This document shows, one piece after another, positions 24,472 through 34,267 of a DNA stretch of 64,000 nt (position 1 is the first letter of the stretch; every line of letters begins with the position of its first letter). The notes beneath the pieces were generated by a model. That model saw only the letters and a program-made list of their open reading frames with translations. It ran no database searches and was not told the origin of the DNA. Source of the stretch: Pseudomonas sp. P818 (lineage in GTDB: Bacteria > Pseudomonadota > Gammaproteobacteria > Pseudomonadales > Pseudomonadaceae); assembly GCF_000418555.1 (NCBI RefSeq), contig NZ_ATKM01000013.1, forward strand, positions 62,001-126,000, read 5' to 3'. The position numbers and the translations under genes were made by a program.

Positions 24472-25755
24472 ATGGCGCACACGGCATATCCACAATCCTA
24501 CTACGCCGCTTCAGCCAACCCCGTCCCGCAACGCCCTGCCCTGCAAGGCGAGGTGGAAACCGATGTGTGCATCATTGGCGCAGGCTACACCGGCCTGTCC
24601 ACTGCACTATTCCTGCTGGAGAACGGCTTCAAGGTCTGTATCGTCGAGGCAGCCAAGGTCGGCTTCGGCGCTTCCGGTCGCAATGGCGGACAGATCGTCA
24701 ACAGCTACAGCCGCGACATCGACGTGATCGAACGCACGGTCGGCCCCAAGCAGGCGCAACTGCTCGGGCAGATGGCGTTCGAGGGCGGTCGCATCATCCG
24801 TGAGCGCATCGCCAAGTACGACATTCAGTGCGACCTGAAGGACGGCGGCGTGTTCGCCGCGCTGACCGGCAAGCAAATGGGTCATCTGGAAGCACAGAAG
24901 AAACTGTGGGAGCGCTACGGCCACACCCAGCTGGAGCTGATGGACGCCAAACGCATCCGTGAGGTGGTGGCCACAGAGAATTACGTCGGCGGCATGCTGG
25001 ACATGAGCGGTGGTCATATCCATCCGCTGAATCTGGCGCTGGGCGAGGCTGCTGCAGTGGAGTCGTTGGGCGGCGTGATCTATGAGCAATCTCCGGCCAC
25101 CCGTATCGAGCGTGGCGCGAACCCTGTGGTACACACGCCCGAAGGCCGCATCAAGGCCAAGTTCGTGGTGGTCGCCGGCAACGCCTATCTGGGCAATCTG
25201 GTACCTGAGCTGGCGTCAAAGTCGATGCCGTGCGGCACCCAGGTGATCACCACCGAGCCGCTGTCCGATGAAGTCGCTGCCAGCCTGCTGCCGCAAGACT
25301 ACTGCGTCGAGGACTGCAATTACCTGCTCGACTACTACCGCCTCACGGGTGACAAGCGTCTGATCTACGGCGGTGGCGTGGTGTATGGCGCACGCGACCC
25401 GGCCAATATCGAAGCGATCATCCGCCCGAAGATGCTCAAGACCTTCCCGCAGTTGAAGGACGTGAAGATCGATTTCGCCTGGACCGGCAACTTCCTGCTG
25501 ACCCTGTCGCGCCTGCCGCAGGTCGGCCGTATCGGGGACAACATCTACTACTCGCAAGGCTGCAGCGGTCACGGCGTCACCTACACGCATCTGGCCGGCA
25601 AGGTACTGGCCGAAGCGCTGCGTGGTCAGGCCGAACGCTTCGATGCCTTCGCCGGTCTGCCGCACTACCCCTTCCCGGGCGGTCGCCTGTTCCAGGTGCC
25701 GTTCAGCGCCATCGGCGCCTGGTACTACACGCTGCGTGACAGGCTGGGTGTCTAA
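24472..25755 (+). CDS. FAD-dependent amine oxidoreductase (PuuB/PauB gamma-glutamylputrescine oxidase type)
   Basis: 427 aa. An N-terminal FAD fold has CIIGAGYTGLSTALFLLENG (dinucleotide-binding, residues 33-52) and a second signature GASGRNGGQIV. The C-terminal FAD segment is YYSQGCSGHGVTYTHLAGK. These mark the DAO family, close to PuuB, which oxidises gamma-glutamylated polyamines to the aldehyde. In P. aeruginosa several pauB paralogs serve polyamine catabolism, one of them near this chromosomal region. The exact substrate is unknown. It is monocistronic, with a terminator 14 bp behind it. Confidence 0.85.
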   Translation: MAHTAYPQSYYAASANPVPQRPALQGEVETDVCIIGAGYTGLSTALFLLENGFKVCIVEAAKVGFGASGRNGGQIVNSYSRDIDVIERTVGPKQAQLLGQMAFEGGRIIRERIAKYDIQCDLKDGGVFAALTGKQMGHLEAQKKLWERYGHTQLELMDAKRIREVVATENYVGGMLDMSGGHIHPLNLALGEAAAVESLGGVIYEQSPATRIERGANPVVHTPEGRIKAKFVVVAGNAYLGNLVPELASKSMPCGTQVITTEPLSDEVAASLLPQDYCVEDCNYLLDYYRLTGDKRLIYGGGVVYGARDPANIEAIIRPKMLKTFPQLKDVKIDFAWTGNFLLTLSRLPQVGRIGDNIYYSQGCSGHGVTYTHLAGKVLAEALRGQAERFDAFAGLPHYPFPGGRLFQVPFSAIGAWYYTLRDRLGV

Positions 25756-25768
25756 GCGACGCTCGAAA

Positions 25769-25794
25769 AAAACGGCGCCCTGGGGCGCCGTTTT
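25769..25794 (+). terminator. Intrinsic terminator
   Basis: A 12-bp stem AAAACGGCGCCC/GGGCGCCGTTTT with a 2-nt centre. It serves the oxidoreductase gene and, by symmetry, the convergent peptidase gene. Confidence 0.9.
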
Positions 25795-25802
25795 CATTTG
25801 CT

Positions 25803-26756
25803 TCATGGACAGACCGGCAAGGCCTGACACTGCCCACCTGAACCACTGGCTTTCGGCGGTGTAGCGAAGCGTGCATCCTCCGGCGCCAGGCGCTGGGCAC
25901 AGACCTGAGCCTGCTGCGCCTCACGTGCACAGCCCTGCTCGCCCATTAGCTGAGACAGGTTGAACCAGCCCGCGGCGAAACCTGGCTCACGCTTCAGACT
26001 TTCACGCAGGGCCTGCTCGGCGCCTTTGCGGTCATCATCGGCATAACGGCTATTGCTCAGGGCGAACCAGGGCAACGCCTGTTCCGGCCAGGCCTCGGTA
26101 GCGCGGCGATAGGCCCGCTGTGCAGGCTGGGCATTGCCGGTTTGCTCGAGATCGTTGGCAGCCTTCATCCAGACGTGCATGTCGGCCTGCGCCGGCAAAC
26201 GCTCCGGCGGCAGGGTCAACACCGCCCAACGACCGCCCCGCGCCCAGGTTCTGTCGAAACTGGCGAAGCTGTCTTCCAGCCGGCGCGTGGTGGCAGAACG
26301 CAGGATCAGCGTGCGCTCGCGACGGTCATAACCCACCACTACCGCGAAGTGCCACTGCGGATAGAAGTCGAACGCCAGGTTCTGCAGCACCAGCACCGGG
26401 TTGCCGGCTGCCACTTCTGCCAGTACAGCATCCAGTCGCGGTTGCAGCGGGTACACCAGCATTTCGTGATTGCGCGCCGCAGCGACCATCTCGACCTGCA
26501 GGCTGCCTTCGCGGCTGGGAATGTAGACCTTGTCCTTCAGCGCACCGGGCGTGGTCAGCACACCGCGCTGGTTGAGCATGGTGGCCAAGGCCGCGGGACC
26601 GCACTGGTAGGCATCCTGCGGAAAGAAAGGCACATCGGTGAGTTCCACCCGTTCAGGCAGGCGTTCGGCCTCCGGTGATAACACCGGAGACCGAGCGCAG
26701 GCTGTGAGTAGAACGATCGAAGCGATACAGCAGAGGCGAATCAGCGATTGATGCAT
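25803..26756 (-). CDS. PA2778-type lipoprotein cysteine peptidase (C39-like) with TPR-like tail
   Basis: 317 aa from ATG 26756. A lipoprotein signal (IVLLTACARS) is followed by a C39-like domain whose catalytic Cys lies in FFPQDAYQCGPAALATML and His in WHFAVVVGYD. Residues from about 195 on form TPR-like helices (NAQPAQRAYRRATEAWPEQALPW, KGAEQALRESLKREPGFAAGWFNLSQL). This is the PA2778 family of Pseudomonas. Its start lies inside the end of the upstream gene, so the two are translated together. The natural substrate is unknown to me; a pair acting on a small peptide or membrane protein is conceivable. Confidence 0.85.
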   Translation of the reverse strand: MHQSLIRLCCIASIVLLTACARSPVLSPEAERLPERVELTDVPFFPQDAYQCGPAALATMLNQRGVLTTPGALKDKVYIPSREGSLQVEMVAAARNHEMLVYPLQPRLDAVLAEVAAGNPVLVLQNLAFDFYPQWHFAVVVGYDRRERTLILRSATTRRLEDSFASFDRTWARGGRWAVLTLPPERLPAQADMHVWMKAANDLEQTGNAQPAQRAYRRATEAWPEQALPWFALSNSRYADDDRKGAEQALRESLKREPGFAAGWFNLSQLMGEQGCAREAQQAQVCAQRLAPEDARFATPPKASGSGGQCQALPVCP

Positions 26757-27148
26757 TTGACGAAACTGAAGATGTTGGTGGCGCACAGCATATCAGTGAT
26801 GATGAAGATCACCAGAAACAACACGATAATGCCGACCACACCGGCACCGGCAGGCGCCTGATCCAGCTGCTGATTGAACTGCGCCAGTTCGGCCGGGGTC
26901 AGGCTGGCGATACGCGATTCGACCTGCTCGCGATCGACGCCCATGGCGACCAGTTTCTCTTTCACCTGCTCGTCATCGAGCATGGCCATCAGCTGCTCCT
27001 GATCCACCTTGTGCTGTTGCTCGGCGATCACCTCATGGGTGCCGATCATCGCCGCGTTAGCGGCGGGAATCTGCACCACCAGCAGCAGATGGAACAGCGC
27101 GGTAATGGCGGCCAGACGACGCATGACGGGGTTCATGGAAATTGTCAT
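26741..27148 (-). CDS. PA2779-type small membrane protein
   Basis: 135 aa. AGGAGATAACC precedes ATG 27148. An N-terminal hydrophobic helix acts as signal or anchor, residues 40-95 form an acidic helical region (MLDDEQVKEKLVAMGVDREQVESRI), and VVGIIVLFLVIFIITDMLCATNIF is a C-terminal transmembrane helix. It overlaps the peptidase gene by 16 bp. This linked pair is conserved among Pseudomonas. A role as partner or substrate of the peptidase is inferred. Confidence 0.85.
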   Translation of the reverse strand: MTISMNPVMRRLAAITALFHLLLVVQIPAANAAMIGTHEVIAEQQHKVDQEQLMAMLDDEQVKEKLVAMGVDREQVESRIASLTPAELAQFNQQLDQAPAGAGVVGIIVLFLVIFIITDMLCATNIFSFVKCINR

Positions 27149-27225
27149 TGTGGTTATCTCCTGAGGGACGAGGTAGCCAATAGACAGCATGCAAATCCCC
27201 CAGGTTCACTTCACCCGTCCGCCGT

Positions 27226-28950
27226 TCATGTTTCCTGCAGAAGCTGGCTGAGTACCGCACGCAGCTTGCCCGGCTTGACCGGCTTGTTCAGCAGGGGCGC
27301 GCCCAGTGTCTGCAACTCGCGACGACAGGCATCGCTGCGGTCGGCGCTGATGATCAGTGCCGGAATTGAACTGGCAAACTCATCACGTAACTGCTGAATC
27401 ACCTGGCAACCGAGCACGCCGTGATCGAGGTGATAGTCCGCCAGGATCACCTCTGGCGCCCTGCCCTGCAGACGCTGCAAGGCCTGGTTCAGGTCGACCG
27501 CCGTGACCACTTCGCAGCCCCATTGCCCGAGCAGCGCCTGCATGCTGTGCAGGATGTCCACTTCGTTGTCGATCACCAGCAGGCGCCGCCCCGGCAGAGG
27601 ATTGCCAAGCACCGGCTGCGCAACGGCGTGCACCTGCCGCAGCGGCAGCTTCTCGGCCAGGGGTACGCGAATGCTGAACACCGAGCCGCGTCCCGGTTGC
27701 GAACGCACCTCTATCGGGTAACCAAGCATGCGCGCGATACGCTCGACAATGGCCAGGCCCAGACCGACACCCTTGCGCTCGGCGGCGCGACCGACGTCCA
27801 ACTGATTGAACTCGAGAAAGATCTTGTCCAGTTGATCGGCGGCAATGCCGCGCCCGCTGTCCCATACCTGCAGCTCGACGAAGGCCCCTCGGCGCCGCGC
27901 GCCAAGCAGCACACCACCACGGTCGGTGTAGCGGCAGGCATTACTGAGGAAGTTGCGCAGGATGCGAGTCAGCAGACGGAAATCGGTGCGCACTGCGTAG
28001 TCGGCGATGCGTACGCGCAAATGCAGACCACTGGAGCTGGCGACGCTGTCGAACTCCGATGCCAGCGGCGCCAGCAGCTCTTCCAGGCGATAGACGTCGA
28101 CGTCCGGCTTGATCGCAGCCTGATCCAGCTTGGAAATATCCAGCAGATCGGCCAGCAGATCCTCGGCACCTTCCAGCGCCAGATGGCTGCGCTCCACCAG
28201 ATTGTGCTCGGCGCTCGGCAATTCGCGTTCACGCAAGGTAGAAATCAGCAAACGCGCGGCATTGAGCGGCTGCAGCAGGTCGTGGCTGGCCGCGGCCAGG
28301 TACTTGTCCTTGCTGCGGTTGGCTGCCTCGGCGGCGTCGCGCGCCTCGCGCAGGGCCAGTTCGATGCGCTCGCGCTCCTCGATCTGCCGTTGCAGGTTGC
28401 GGTTGGACTCGAGCAGCTCGAAGGTGCGAGCGGCGACGCGGCGTTCCAGTTCGTCATTGAGCTGCTGCAGGCGTTTCTGCGCCTGCTTGCGCTCGGTGAT
28501 GTCGGCGACGAAGCCCTCGAAGACACCATCGCCCTCAGGCTTGAGCAGCAAATTCATCAGCACGTCGATGGTGCTGCCATCGCGCCGGCGCAGGCGCGTT
28601 TCGTAACCGAGCAGAGCCTGCCCCTGGCTCAGGCGCTCACGAATCAGCGTCAGCTCATCGAAGCCGCCAACGAACAGGTGCCGGGCCAGATCGTCCGGCG
28701 ACCACAATACCTGCTGCGGATCGTCATAGCCGAGCATGCGCGCCATCGCCGGATTGGCCGCCAGCACGCCGTCCTGCAGGCTGGCCTGGATGATGCCGTG
28801 CACGGCGTGCTCGAACAGCCACTTGTAGCGGTTGCGCTCGGTTTCCAGCTCTTCCAGGCGCGCCAGCAGCTCGGGATAGTGACTCTTGCGCGCCGACTGG
28901 CTACCGAGACCGAGCAGCCCGGCCAGCGCTTCGTCAGAGCGCCTCGCCAT
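27226..28950 (-). CDS. ercS: Cytoplasmic hybrid sensor kinase ErcS
   Basis: 574 aa. Order: a PAS domain (about 40-155, ending in GFVADITERKQAQ), coiled-coil linker, HisKA with His223 in SHDLLQPLN, HATPase (GVGLGLAIVERIARMLG) and a C-terminal receiver with the phospho-Asp in ILADYHLD. No membrane segment, so it senses a cytoplasmic signal. In P. aeruginosa ErcS works with ErcA and the ErbR/EraR regulators in ethanol oxidation. The start at 28950 lies inside the end of ercA (17-bp overlap), which marks it as the last gene of the pqq-ercA-ercS transcript. A paralog, NahK, is at 57678. Confidence 0.9.
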   Translation of the reverse strand: MARRSDEALAGLLGLGSQSARKSHYPELLARLEELETERNRYKWLFEHAVHGIIQASLQDGVLAANPAMARMLGYDDPQQVLWSPDDLARHLFVGGFDELTLIRERLSQGQALLGYETRLRRRDGSTIDVLMNLLLKPEGDGVFEGFVADITERKQAQKRLQQLNDELERRVAARTFELLESNRNLQRQIEERERIELALREARDAAEAANRSKDKYLAAASHDLLQPLNAARLLISTLRERELPSAEHNLVERSHLALEGAEDLLADLLDISKLDQAAIKPDVDVYRLEELLAPLASEFDSVASSSGLHLRVRIADYAVRTDFRLLTRILRNFLSNACRYTDRGGVLLGARRRGAFVELQVWDSGRGIAADQLDKIFLEFNQLDVGRAAERKGVGLGLAIVERIARMLGYPIEVRSQPGRGSVFSIRVPLAEKLPLRQVHAVAQPVLGNPLPGRRLLVIDNEVDILHSMQALLGQWGCEVVTAVDLNQALQRLQGRAPEVILADYHLDHGVLGCQVIQQLRDEFASSIPALIISADRSDACRRELQTLGAPLLNKPVKPGKLRAVLSQLLQET

Positions 28951-30097
28951 AGACCACCTCGACGTCGCGCTGGGTCGATTCGCGCGGGTTGGTGAGGATG
29001 CACGGGTCGTCCATGGCATGACTGGACAAGAACGGAATGTCCGAAGTGCCGACGCCATGCAGGGCCAGGGTTTCACGGAAGCCCACTGCATGCTTGAAAG
29101 CAATCAGATGCTCGACCAGACGCTGGCGAATCTGTGCGTGATTCAGGCCGCGACAGTCGATGCCGAGGGTTTCGGCGATGACCTTGAAACGCTCCGGAGC
29201 CGCGCTGTAGTTGAACGCCACGACATGCTCGACCAGCACCGCATTGCACAGACCATGCGGCAGATCGAGGAAGCCGCCGAGGCTGTGGCTCATGGCATGC
29301 ACCGCGCCAAGGATCGCGTTGGAGAAGGCCAGGCCGGCCTGCATGCTGCCGAGCATGATCTTCTCGCGCAGAGCGATATCGCCTGGGTTGGCGATCATCT
29401 GCACCAGATTGCCGTTGATCAGGCGCATGGCTTCCAGCGCGTGCGGGTCGGTCAGCGGGCCGTGGCCGGTGGAGACGAAGGCCTCGATGGCGTGCACCAG
29501 GGCGTCGATGCCGGTACAGGCGGACAGGAAGGGATCCATGCTCAGGGTGGTTTCCGGGTCGATCAGCGACACGTCCGGCACCACCGCCTTGCTGACGATG
29601 GAGAACTTCATCCGCTCCTGCTGGTTGGAGATGATCACGAACTGCGACACGTCGGCTGAGGTGCCGGCAGTGGTGGGGATTAGGATCAGCGGCGGGCTGG
29701 GCACGCGGAGGGTGTCCACGCCCTCGAACTCGAGGATATTGCGCCCGTGGGCAACGACGATGCCGATGCCCTTGGCGCAGTCCATCGGGCTGCCGCCACC
29801 GACCGCGACGATGACGTTGCAACCTTCGCTGCGATACAGCTCGGCGCCGGTCATCACCTCTTCCACCCGCGGGTTGGGCGAGACGCCGGTATACAGGCAG
29901 TAGTCGATGCCCTGAGCCTGGAGACTGGCTTCGACGTCACCGGCCCAACCAGCAGCGACCACACCGGGATCGGAGACGATCAGCACCTTGCGCGCGCCGA
30001 AGGTCTTGGCGTAATTGCCGACGTTATGCCGGGAACCGGCGCCGAAGATGATTTCCGGCGATACGAACTTACGCAGCTGACTCAAATCATGGCTCAT
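28934..30097 (-). CDS. ercA: Iron-containing alcohol dehydrogenase ErcA
   Basis: 387 aa, standard for group III Fe-ADHs. The NAD-binding GGGSPMDCAKG (about 95-105) and the metal site around GLCNAVLVEHVVAFN with the His cluster HAMSHSLGGFLDLPHG are intact. In P. aeruginosa and P. putida (YiaY type) the homolog is part of the signalling needed for exa/ped expression rather than bulk alcohol oxidation, as I recall. It lies 77 bp behind pqqH and overlaps ercS. Confidence 0.92.
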   Translation of the reverse strand: MSHDLSQLRKFVSPEIIFGAGSRHNVGNYAKTFGARKVLIVSDPGVVAAGWAGDVEASLQAQGIDYCLYTGVSPNPRVEEVMTGAELYRSEGCNVIVAVGGGSPMDCAKGIGIVVAHGRNILEFEGVDTLRVPSPPLILIPTTAGTSADVSQFVIISNQQERMKFSIVSKAVVPDVSLIDPETTLSMDPFLSACTGIDALVHAIEAFVSTGHGPLTDPHALEAMRLINGNLVQMIANPGDIALREKIMLGSMQAGLAFSNAILGAVHAMSHSLGGFLDLPHGLCNAVLVEHVVAFNYSAAPERFKVIAETLGIDCRGLNHAQIRQRLVEHLIAFKHAVGFRETLALHGVGTSDIPFLSSHAMDDPCILTNPRESTQRDVEVVYGEAL

Positions 30098-30174
30098 ACA
30101 ACGGCCTGGATCTTGTTGTTATGGAATTGCGCTCAGCCTACTGCATCGCCGGTTTTATGCAATGCGACCTCCGT

Positions 30175-32076
30175 TCAGATCAACCGCCGATAGAAGGCGT
30201 GTTCGGCGCGCAAGGCCTCGGCCAGATTGGCGGCCTGACGGAAACCATGGCGTTCTTCGACGAACAGGTGATATTCCACCGGTAAATCTCGACTGCGCAG
30301 CGCCTCGACCATAGTTTCGGTCTGGCTTGGCACCACCACGGCGTCCAGCGCGCCCTGGAAGAAAATCACCGGTGCCCTGATCCTGTCGGCCTGCAAGAGC
30401 GGCGTACGGCTTCGATACCGCTCGGCATCCTGCTGTGGGTCGCCGATCAGCCAGTCCAGATAATCCGCCTCGAACTTGTGGGTGACCCGGCGCAGCGCCA
30501 GCGGGTCGCTGACGCCATAGAGACTGGCGCCGCCACGCAGCTGCGGCAGTTCGGCCAGCGCGCGCAACGCGCTGAAACCGCCAGCGCTGCCGCCGCGCAC
30601 GAAGACTCGCTGCGGGTCGATACGGCCCTCGCCAGCCAGTGCTTCGATGGCTGCAAGAATGTCCTCGACCTCCAGCTCGCCCCACCCGCCTGCCAGACGC
30701 AAGCGATAGGAGCGGCCATAACCGCTGCTGCCGCGGTAGTTGAGGTCGAGCACGGCGAAGCCGCGCAGCGTCCAGAAGGCGATGCGCGGATCGAACACCG
30801 GGTAGCAGGCTGAAGTGGGGCCACCATGGAGGAAGACCACCAGCGGCGGACGCGCGGGCTCACCAATCGGCGCATAGAAAAAACCATGGCAGCGCTCGCC
30901 CTTGCCCGCCACACAGGTCAACGGCTGCGGCCGTGATAACTGTTCTTCAGCCAGCGGCTGATCGCCACCCGCCAACAGCCGCACCGTACCATCGCTGCGG
31001 CCGATGGCGAGCACAGCCGGCAGGCGATCCGGCGCAGCGGCGAGGCAGTAGAAATGGCTGGCATCGGCGCCCAGGGAGCGGAAGCGAGTAAAGTTTTCGG
31101 CCAGCTGCCGCTCTGGGAAAGGCTCCGCCGCGCCCACCAGCAGAATGCCGACGCCCTGCTCGAAACGTGTCAGCAGAAACTCACCATTCTCTAGCGGCAG
31201 ATAGGTACGGCCACCCAGTTGCCAGGGCGCCGGGGCGTGATCGCAGGGAGCGCCCTGAGGTTGCGCTTGCCCATCGACACACCAGGGTTGCCACCAGCCG
31301 GCTTTGTCGCTCAACACCCACAGCCGGCCCTGCGCATCGAAACGCGGCTGCTGCAGGGCCTGATCGCTGCCCTGCCCGGCCAGCACGCGGGTGCGTTCGC
31401 CGGACTCGCGCTGGCACAGGCGCGTGGCGACCCAGGGCTGGTAGGGGCGATCCCATTCGATCCAGGCCAGACGCTGGCCAGTGGAGTCAGCCACCGGCGC
31501 GGCATAGAAGTCCGCGCCCTCGATCAGCACCTGGCGATGACCGGTGAGACCGATACGCACCAGGCGATGCACGACCGCGCCCGCCTCGTGGCTTTCCTCC
31601 ACCGCCAGCAGCGCCTGCCAGGCGGGCACGAAGGACAAATCGCCGTAGCGACAATTGACGCGATCCGTGAGCGCCTGTGGCTCAATATTCGTAGGAGCGG
31701 CTGGGCGGCATTCCGCTTCAGCCGCGATTTCTCTTGAATCAGCAAGATTCGCGGCTGAAGCCGCTCCTACGGCCCCCGTCATCAACAGATGGTAGATCTG
31801 CTGATCACGCTCATTGACGAAAGCTGCGCCTTGGTCCGTGGTGCAGCAGGCGCCGCCGCCGTACTCATAGACGCGGCTGCGCACGGAGAACCCCGGCGGC
31901 GTCAGCTCGCGCACCACGCCGTCGCGACAAAAGAACAGCCCGCACCGCGCCAGCCCGGGATCGAATGCCACCCACAGCACGCCGCCATGGGCAACGTACA
32001 GCTCGGCAAAATCGGCGCTGGCGGCCGCAGCCTGTTCGGCGCTCCAGATCGAGTCCGGGTCGCTCACGCCTTGCAT
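30175..32076 (-). CDS. pqqH: Prolyl-oligopeptidase-family protein PqqH with in-frame REP insertion
   Basis: 633 aa. An N-terminal beta-propeller (to about residue 370) precedes an alpha/beta-hydrolase domain with the Ser nucleophile in RGGSAGGFS, Asp in [10 protein letters not shown] and His in EERHGF: a complete S9 peptidase triad. It follows pqqE in Pseudomonas, and its role in PQQ formation is not settled. The oddity is residues about 103-129 ([26 protein letters not shown], approximately): they are encoded by a complete REP palindrome pair, an insertion in the propeller that leaves the frame open. It overlaps pqqE by 13 bp. Confidence 0.88.
   Translation of the reverse strand: MQGVSDPDSIWSAEQAAAASADFAELYVAHGGVLWVAFDPGLARCGLFFCRDGVVRELTPPGFSVRSRVYEYGGGACCTTDQGAAFVNERDQQIYHLLMTGAVGAASAANLADSREIAAEAECRPAAPTNIEPQALTDRVNCRYGDLSFVPAWQALLAVEESHEAGAVVHRLVRIGLTGHRQVLIEGADFYAAPVADSTGQRLAWIEWDRPYQPWVATRLCQRESGERTRVLAGQGSDQALQQPRFDAQGRLWVLSDKAGWWQPWCVDGQAQPQGAPCDHAPAPWQLGGRTYLPLENGEFLLTRFEQGVGILLVGAAEPFPERQLAENFTRFRSLGADASHFYCLAAAPDRLPAVLAIGRSDGTVRLLAGGDQPLAEEQLSRPQPLTCVAGKGERCHGFFYAPIGEPARPPLVVFLHGGPTSACYPVFDPRIAFWTLRGFAVLDLNYRGSSGYGRSYRLRLAGGWGELEVEDILAAIEALAGEGRIDPQRVFVRGGSAGGFSALRALAELPQLRGGASLYGVSDPLALRRVTHKFEADYLDWLIGDPQQDAERYRSRTPLLQADRIRAPVIFFQGALDAVVVPSQTETMVEALRSRDLPVEYHLFVEERHGFRQAANLAEALRAEHAFYRRLI
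31691..31770. repeat. REP pair inside pqqH
   Basis: GTAGGAGCGGCTGGGCGGC on one side and GCGGCTGAAGCCGCTCCTAC on the other form an 80-bp inverted pair of the same family seen between genes at 45864, 46608 and 54421. Here it lies within coding sequence and adds about 27 codons without a stop. Confidence 0.9.
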
Positions 32077-33218
32077 ATGATCCGCGAGGCCTTCTCGTTG
32101 CGGTACTGCAGGGCATCCAGCCCCAGCGGCGCCTCGTCGGCCTGGCGGCGTGCGGCAAGAATTACCTCATGGTGCGCCGACTTGCTGCACACCGGGTCGG
32201 CGTTGCTGGCATCGCCGGTGAGCATGAAGGCCTGGCAGCGGCAGCCGCCGAAATCCTTGTGCTTCTCATCGCAGCTGCGGCAGGGCTCGGGCATCCAGTC
32301 GTCGCCACGGAAGCGGTTGAAACCGAAGGAATGCCGCCAGATATGTTCGACGCTGTGCTCGCGCACATTGGGAAACTGCACCGGCAGCTGCCGCGCGCTG
32401 TGACAGGGCAGCGCCGTGCCGTCCGGGGTGATGTCGAGAAACAGATTGCCCCAGCCGTTCATGCAGGCCTTGGGGCGCTCCTCGTAGTAGTCCGGGGTGA
32501 CGAAGATCAGCTTGCACGGGTGATTTTCGGCCGCCAGCTTGTCGCGCCACTGGTTGGTGATGCGCTCGGCGCGCTCCAGCTGCGCACGGGTGGGCAGCAG
32601 GCCGGCGCGATTGAGCTCGGCCCAGCCGTAGAACTGGCAGGTGGCGAGTTCGACGAAGTCCGCCTCCAGCTCCAGGCACAGCTCGATGATGCGCTCGATA
32701 TTGTCGATGTTGTGCCGGTGGGTGACGAAGTTCAGCACCATCGGGTAGCCGTGGGCCTTGACCGCGCGGGCCATGGCCAGCTTCTGCGCGAAAGCCTTGT
32801 GCGAGCCGGCCAGGAGGTTGTTCACCTCCTCGTCGGCGGCCTGAAAGCTGATCTGGATATGGTCCAGCCCCGCCTCGGCAAACTCGGCAATCCGTGCTTC
32901 GGTCAGGCCGATGCCGGAGGTGATCAGGTTGGTGTAGTAGCCCAGGCCGCGCGCGGCCGCGATCAGCTCGGCCAGGTCCTGGCGCACCAGCGGCTCGCCG
33001 CCGGAAAAGCCCAGCTGCGCCGCGCCCAGCTCACGGGCCTGGCGAAACACCTCGATCCACTCGGCAGTGCTGAGTTCGGCGCCCTGCTTGGCGAAGTCCA
33101 GGGGATTGGAGCAGTACGGGCACTGCAGCGGGCAACGATAAGTCAGCTCGGCCAGGAGCCAAAGCGGTGGCCCTGGTTCATGACCTGCTTTAGCGAAGCT
33201 CGATCCAGAACTGTGCAT
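32064..33218 (-). CDS. pqqE: PQQ biosynthesis radical SAM enzyme PqqE
   Basis: 384 aa. CPLQCPYC (Cys29, 33, 36) binds the SAM-cleaving 4Fe-4S cluster. A C-terminal SPASM region has Cys-rich [16 protein letters not shown] for auxiliary clusters. It joins Glu and Tyr of PqqA. The start ATG 33218 is 14-15 codons longer than PqqE of P. aeruginosa as I recall (the conserved part begins [11 protein letters not shown]), so a later non-ATG start is possible. It overlaps pqqD by 29 bp, which fits the known PqqD-PqqE partnership. Confidence 0.95.
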   Translation of the reverse strand: MHSSGSSFAKAGHEPGPPLWLLAELTYRCPLQCPYCSNPLDFAKQGAELSTAEWIEVFRQARELGAAQLGFSGGEPLVRQDLAELIAAARGLGYYTNLITSGIGLTEARIAEFAEAGLDHIQISFQAADEEVNNLLAGSHKAFAQKLAMARAVKAHGYPMVLNFVTHRHNIDNIERIIELCLELEADFVELATCQFYGWAELNRAGLLPTRAQLERAERITNQWRDKLAAENHPCKLIFVTPDYYEERPKACMNGWGNLFLDITPDGTALPCHSARQLPVQFPNVREHSVEHIWRHSFGFNRFRGDDWMPEPCRSCDEKHKDFGGCRCQAFMLTGDASNADPVCSKSAHHEVILAARRQADEAPLGLDALQYRNEKASRIICKA

Positions 33219-33468
33219 GGGCCACCTCGATAAAGGCCAGGATGTCTTCGTCGATGCCGGGCACATCGGGGAAGCGCTGGTGCAGGTTGTCGATGATCTC
33301 GGCCACCGAACGCTTGCCATCGACCTGCTGGAGAATCTCACCGGCACTGTCGTTGAGCTTGATCATGCCTTCCGGATAGAGCAGCACATGGCAGCCCTGC
33401 GCCGGTTCGAACTGCAGGCGAAAGCCCCGGCGAATCATCGGCACGTGATGCGAAGTCAGGGTGGTCAT
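33190..33468 (-). CDS. pqqD: PqqA-binding chaperone PqqD
   Basis: 92 aa, standard. The RiPP-recognition fold is visible: [32 protein letters not shown] and the helical C-terminus. It delivers the PqqA peptide to PqqE. The longer open frame upstream is ignored since ATG 33468 gives the family start. Confidence 0.95.
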   Translation of the reverse strand: MTTLTSHHVPMIRRGFRLQFEPAQGCHVLLYPEGMIKLNDSAGEILQQVDGKRSVAEIIDNLHQRFPDVPGIDEDILAFIEVAHAQFWIELR

Positions 33469-33491
33469 GTCGGGCGTTCCAGTCAATCCGC

Positions 33492-34244
33492 TCACAGGTC
33501 GATTCCCCGATGCCAGACACGCTCGGCCGTCACCGTGTGATACGGCGCGCGCTCCAGCTCGTAGGCCATGCTCATGGCGTCGAGCATGCTCCACAGCACA
33601 TCCAGCTTGAACTGCAGGATGTTCAGCATGCGTTCCTGCGCCTCACGGGTGCGGTAGTGCTCCAGGGTAATGCGCAGGCCATGCTCGACGTCGCGCCGCG
33701 CCTGGCTCAGACGATTGCGGAAGTAGTCGTATCCGGCAGCATCGATCCACGGGTAGTGCTGCGGCCAGGCGTCCAAGCGCGACTGGTGAATGGTCGGGGC
33801 GAACAGCTCGGTCAGCGAGCTGCTGGCCGCTTCCTGCCAGCTGGCGCGGCGGGCGAAGTTGACGTAGGCGTCGACAGCAAAGCGCACGCCGGGCAGCACC
33901 AGCTCCTGCGACAGCACCTGCTCGCGGTCAAGGCCGACCGACTCGGCCAGGCGCAGCCAGGCTTCGATACCGCCCTCCTCACCCGGTGCACCGTCATGGT
34001 CGAGGATGCGCTGAATCCACTCGCGCCGAGTTTCGCGATCCGGACAGTTGGCGAGGATCGCCGCATCCTTGAGCGGAATATTGACCTGATAGTAGAAGCG
34101 GTTGGCCACCCAGCCCTGAATCTGCTCGCGGGTGGCGCGCCCTTCGTACATGGCGCGATGAAACGGATGATGGATGTGGTACAGCGCGCCCTTGGCGCGC
34201 AGCGCCTGCTCGAACTCGGCAGGTGTCATGGCAGCTTGGCTCAT
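33492..34244 (-). CDS. pqqC: Pyrroloquinoline-quinone synthase PqqC
   Basis: 250 aa, standard length. A cofactor-free heme-oxygenase-like oxidase: [31 protein letters not shown] and the [21 protein letters not shown] region contain the conserved His and Arg residues of the active site. It does the last oxidation and ring closure to PQQ. It lies 23 bp behind pqqB. Confidence 0.97.
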   Translation of the reverse strand: MSQAAMTPAEFEQALRAKGALYHIHHPFHRAMYEGRATREQIQGWVANRFYYQVNIPLKDAAILANCPDRETRREWIQRILDHDGAPGEEGGIEAWLRLAESVGLDREQVLSQELVLPGVRFAVDAYVNFARRASWQEAASSSLTELFAPTIHQSRLDAWPQHYPWIDAAGYDYFRNRLSQARRDVEHGLRITLEHYRTREAQERMLNILQFKLDVLWSMLDAMSMAYELERAPYHTVTAERVWHRGIDL

Positions 34245-34267
34245 CAGAACTCCCCGGTGCGCACAGC

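Noticed and set aside
27421..28995. Plus-strand frame antisense to ercS
   Set aside because: Opposite strand holds an intact PAS-kinase-receiver protein; this is a shadow frame.
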